DNA of 8,113 bases from contig JASHTO010000553.1 in the NCBI GenBank assembly GCA_030040515.1, positions 1 to 8,113 of the forward strand. The letters run 5' to 3'. The notes under the pieces are model-generated. The model ran no database searches. It saw only the letters and a list, made by a program, of their open reading frames with translations, and was not told where the DNA came from. Every line of letters starts with the position of its first letter. Position 1 is the first letter of the stretch. The position numbers and the translations under genes are program-made. Of this stretch, positions 6,119 to 8,113 are shown in pieces. The stretch comes from Terriglobia bacterium (GTDB taxonomy: Bacteria > Acidobacteriota > Terriglobia > UBA7540).

Positions 6119-6793
6119 TTATTTTGATGGACCGGGGAAACCTCCGCCACGTGCCGTCCGCCGGGAATTTTCCACACGCGAAAGAGGGCGCTTCTCGGAC
6201 TCGTCATAAGTCCTCAGGTTCAGGGAGCGATCGCCACGCAGGTAGGACTTAAGGATCGCGGCCCACTTCCCCTGAGCAATCAGAATCAATTCAATGGCTT
6301 CACGCACCGCGCCGGCGCCGCCTCGCTTGTGGGTGCAGTAGTGCGCGTGTTTGCGAACCAAGTCGTCGCCGTTGGCCACGCTGATCCCCAGACCGACGCG
6401 CGTGAGCAGGGGTAAATCCGTCAAATCATCGCCCACATAGCAAACTTCAGAGTCTTTCACCTGGGCGGCGTTCCGAATTCTTTCGTACGGCTCAACTTTC
6501 TCTAGGGAATCCTGCTGGAGGAAATGGATTCCCAGGTCTTTCGCGCGATATTCGATAACCAGAGAGCTGCGCCCGGTGATGATGCCGGTTTTAAGGCCCG
6601 CATAATGCGCCAGCCGCAGGCCCAAACCGTCCCGCGAATCGAAGCCCTTTGTCTCCAGCAATCCCCCGCCGGGCCGGGGAACGTAATAGAATTTCCCGTC
6701 GGTCAGGACTCCGTCCACATCCATGAGCAGCAACTTGATTTTCTTGGCGCGGGACAGCAATGCCCGAGAGTATTTTGCCGCGTGTTTTGCCAT
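6119..6793 (-). CDS. kdsC: 3-deoxy-D-manno-octulosonate 8-phosphate phosphatase, KdsC family
   Basis: This 224-residue HAD-superfamily phosphatase should hydrolyse Kdo-8-phosphate to Kdo, a step in making the inner core of lipopolysaccharide. It is small and lacks a cap domain, as expected for the C0 class, in which tetramers close the active site. Motif I is MDVDGVLTDG (24-33) with Asp25 and Asp27. FDSRDGLGLR (51-60) is a KdsC hallmark. Motif II is ITGR (72-75), Lys99 is the motif III lysine candidate, and motif IV is GDDLTD (121-126). Family proteins are usually about 170-190 residues; here a basic Arg-rich tail of about 35 residues follows. An upstream TTG at 6817 would add 8 residues; ATG 6793 is preferred although no strong Shine-Dalgarno site precedes it. 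Other Kdo or Lpt genes are absent nearby. A related HAD phosphatase acting on another sugar acid is possible. Confidence 0.9.
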   Translation of the reverse strand: MAKHAAKYSRALLSRAKKIKLLLMDVDGVLTDGKFYYVPRPGGGLLETKGFDSRDGLGLRLAHYAGLKTGIITGRSSLVIEYRAKDLGIHFLQQDSLEKVEPYERIRNAAQVKDSEVCYVGDDLTDLPLLTRVGLGISVANGDDLVRKHAHYCTHKRGGAGAVREAIELILIAQGKWAAILKSYLRGDRSLNLRTYDESEKRPLSRVENSRRTARGGGFPGPSK

Positions 6794-6806
6794 GGTGCTG
6801 TTTGCC

Positions 6807-6823
6807 GGCGCGTGCAACGCGCT
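6807..6823 (-). promoter_or_regulatory. Small GC hairpin in the kdsC leader
   Basis: GCGCGT (6808-6813) and ACGCGC (6817-6822) form a perfect 6-bp stem with a GCA triloop, extendable by one G-T pair. It ends about 14 nt before ATG 6793 and contains the alternative TTG start at 6815-6817. It could affect ribosome access to kdsC; this is inference. Confidence 0.3.
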
Positions 6824-6907
6824 TCAGCGATCGTTACCTGGCTTGCGGTTATTTCCCCCCGTCGCGTGTCGCATTCTCAAGCGGGAGGAGGCAGCAAACA
6901 GGGAAGG

Positions 6908-6936
6908 ATGATAGCACAGCTTGGAGTCTTCTTCAG
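6908..6936 (-). promoter_or_regulatory. Candidate extended -10 promoter for kdsC
   Basis: On the minus strand TATCAT (6908-6913) is preceded by TGC (6914-6916), an extended -10. A weak -35-like CTGAAG (6931-6936) lies 17 bp upstream. Transcription would begin near 6901 and give a leader of about 108 nt before ATG 6793. The -35 match is poor and the call rests on the extended -10. Confidence 0.25.
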
Positions 6937-6957
6937 TAGAAGCTTGGTGAAAAGACT
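6925..6957 (-). terminator. Hairpin at the 3' end of the diguanylate cyclase gene
   Basis: On the minus strand AGTCTTTTCA (6948-6957) pairs with TGAA (6932-6935) plus AAGACT (reading plus-strand 6925-6930), a 10-bp stem with one bulged G at 6931. The 12-nt loop is 6936-6947. It overlaps the last two bases of the TAG stop. There is no T run after it and the stem is AT-rich, so intrinsic termination would be weak. Confidence 0.2.
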
Positions 6958-8113
6958 AACCCCCCGCGGCCTCCGGCGCCGCAGCCATCGTCACGCGGTT
7001 GCGCCCTCCGCGCTTGGATTCGTACAAGGCCTTGTCGGAGGCCTGGATGACTTCTTCCAGGGTTTGGCCGTGTTCGGGAAAAGCCACCACTCCAATGCTT
7101 ACGGTAAGCTGCGGGAGCGGCTTTTCCGTATTGGAAGGAACGACCATCGTCATGACCGCTTTGCGGATGCGCTCCGCGACAAGGGAGGACGCCTTCGCGC
7201 TCGTATCGGGCAGAACGACCACAAATTCCTCGCCTCCGTAGCGGGCTGCGAGGTTCGTTTCGCGCATACAAGTGGTGACGGCCTTGGCGAAGTGGCGCAG
7301 AACCCGATCTCCGATTTCGTGTCCGTAAATGTCGTTAAAGCTCTTGAAATGGTCAAGGTCCAGCATGATCAGCCCCACGGGTTGCTCGCGCCTGCGCGCA
7401 ATGGCAAAGAGCTTGCGTGCATAATCCTCCAGGAAGCGCCGGTTGTAAAGGCCGGTCAGCATGTCAATGTTGGCCTGCTGCTTCATGCGGTCGAGCAACC
7501 GCAGGTTGGAGAGCGCGGAGGCGGCGCCGCTCAAATAACTCTCCAGCAGGCGCTGCCGCTCGGCAGTCCACAGGTCGGGAGCCGCCTCGACGCGCATGGA
7601 CCCGATGATGATTCCACCGGCGATCAAAGGACCGCAGTAATAGCTGCCCTCCGTAGGCAGAATGAATTTCGAGGGGCAGAGTGGCTCGAGTCGCACGTCG
7701 TTCACCACGAAGGAGCGTCCGCTGCGCACGGCTTTGCAATTGTGGGGCTCTTCGATCACCGGCCACGCGCCTTCCTCCTTGGAAAGTGGGACGAGCGTGG
7801 CCGCGACTTCAAGATAATTCTCCGCGGCATTGAGCTTGAAGATGATGGCCTGCCGCGGCTGGAATCGTTCCTTCAGGGAGTGGAGCAACAAGTCATAAAC
7901 CTCAACTTCCGAGGTGCACTGTGTGACCGCCTCCGAAAAGCGATTTAATGACGCGATTTCCTCACGCTCTCGGCGCAGGGCATTGGTCATCTGGGAAAAA
8001 CTCTGGGAAAGCACTCCGAATTCATTGTCGGCCACGGGTGGGAGGTCTGGAGAAAAATCTCCGCGGCCCACCTGCTCAGAAGCGTGGATGAGTTGCAGCA
8101 CGGGCGCCACAAT
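6956..8113 (-). CDS. HAMP-GAF-GGDEF diguanylate cyclase (5' end outside the window)
   Basis: This reading frame is open to the right window edge, so at least 385 residues are seen and the N-terminus is missing. Numbering from the codon at 8108-8110, residues 1-50 are a HAMP linker (PVLQLIHASEQVGRGDF, then NEFGVLSQSF). HAMP implies upstream transmembrane segments and probably a periplasmic sensor. Residues about 55-205 form a GAF domain, and about 208-375 a GGDEF domain with DLDHFK (251-256), NDIYGHEIGD (259-268) and GGEEF (292-296). It should make cyclic di-GMP from two GTP. The product-inhibition I-site reads RETN (283-286) rather than RxxD, so feedback inhibition may be weakened. A promoter and regulation cannot be judged. 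The Ala-rich tail (376-384) is ordinary. Confidence 0.93.
   Translation of the reverse strand: MVAPVLQLIHASEQVGRGDFSPDLPPVADNEFGVLSQSFSQMTNALRREREEIASLNRFSEAVTQCTSEVEVYDLLLHSLKERFQPRQAIIFKLNAAENYLEVAATLVPLSKEEGAWPVIEEPHNCKAVRSGRSFVVNDVRLEPLCPSKFILPTEGSYYCGPLIAGGIIIGSMRVEAAPDLWTAERQRLLESYLSGAASALSNLRLLDRMKQQANIDMLTGLYNRRFLEDYARKLFAIARRREQPVGLIMLDLDHFKSFNDIYGHEIGDRVLRHFAKAVTTCMRETNLAARYGGEEFVVVLPDTSAKASSLVAERIRKAVMTMVVPSNTEKPLPQLTVSIGVVAFPEHGQTLEEVIQASDKALYESKRGGRNRVTMAAAPEAAGG

Noticed and set aside
6104..6138. TCCCCG/CGGGGA inverted repeat between the convergent SDR and kdsC as a terminator
   Set aside because: Only 6 bp with a 23-nt interval, partly inside kdsC, and with no T run directly after either arm.
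6524..7948. A 474-codon plus-strand open frame opposite kdsC and the diguanylate cyclase gene
   Set aside because: It is antisense to two proteins with complete catalytic motifs. Its translation shows no recognisable domain, and long antisense frames are common in GC-rich DNA.

Overview
The window looks like chromosomal DNA from a GC-rich Gram-negative bacterium, most likely an acidobacterium or a relative. This taxonomic call is inference. It rests on a KdsC-type phosphatase (Kdo/LPS synthesis), a HAMP-GAF-GGDEF signalling protein, the use of GTG starts, and a 'TGTAGCGGCG...CGCCGCTACA' palindromic intergenic element of a kind I associate with acidobacterial and verrucomicrobial genomes. No ribosomal or other phylogenetic marker is present to settle it.

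Layout. Bases 1-238 hold no credible gene. They contain a GC-rich inverted-repeat element (1-71), an A-rich stretch, and two tandem 24-bp repeats (122-171) that resemble transposase-binding sites at the end of a lost insertion sequence. A promoter candidate follows, then a tRNA-Gln(CTG) gene (239-312). Next, on the plus strand, is a tightly coupled pair: a FabG-like short-chain dehydrogenase (365-1165) and an L-3-hydroxyacyl-CoA-dehydrogenase-family protein (1167-2117). A compound palindrome (2158-2211) separates this pair from a convergent minus-strand pair: an NAD-type SDR (3256-4092) followed 25 nt downstream by a D-isomer-specific 2-hydroxyacid dehydrogenase (2241-3230). A divergent intergenic region (4093-4315) with two inverted repeats separates that pair from a plus-strand pair: a PfkB-family carbohydrate kinase (4316-5272) overlapping a DltE/COG0300-type SDR (5265-6098). 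The right end is on the minus strand: a HAMP-GAF-GGDEF diguanylate cyclase cut by the window edge (6956-8113), then kdsC (6119-6793).

How the genes may work together. Five NAD(P)-dependent dehydrogenases of three superfamilies plus one sugar kinase lie in about 5.7 kb, with no transporter, aldolase or transcription factor. The most economical reading is an accessory carbohydrate, polyol or hydroxyacid metabolism island made of three two-gene units. The substrate cannot be read from the sequence. KdsC and the diguanylate cyclase belong to envelope synthesis and c-di-GMP signalling and are probably only neighbours. I found no CRISPR array, phage gene, intact transposase, toxin-antitoxin pair or defence system. 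The least explained parts are the substrate of the dehydrogenase/kinase island, the repeats beside the tRNA, and the palindromes between gene pairs.
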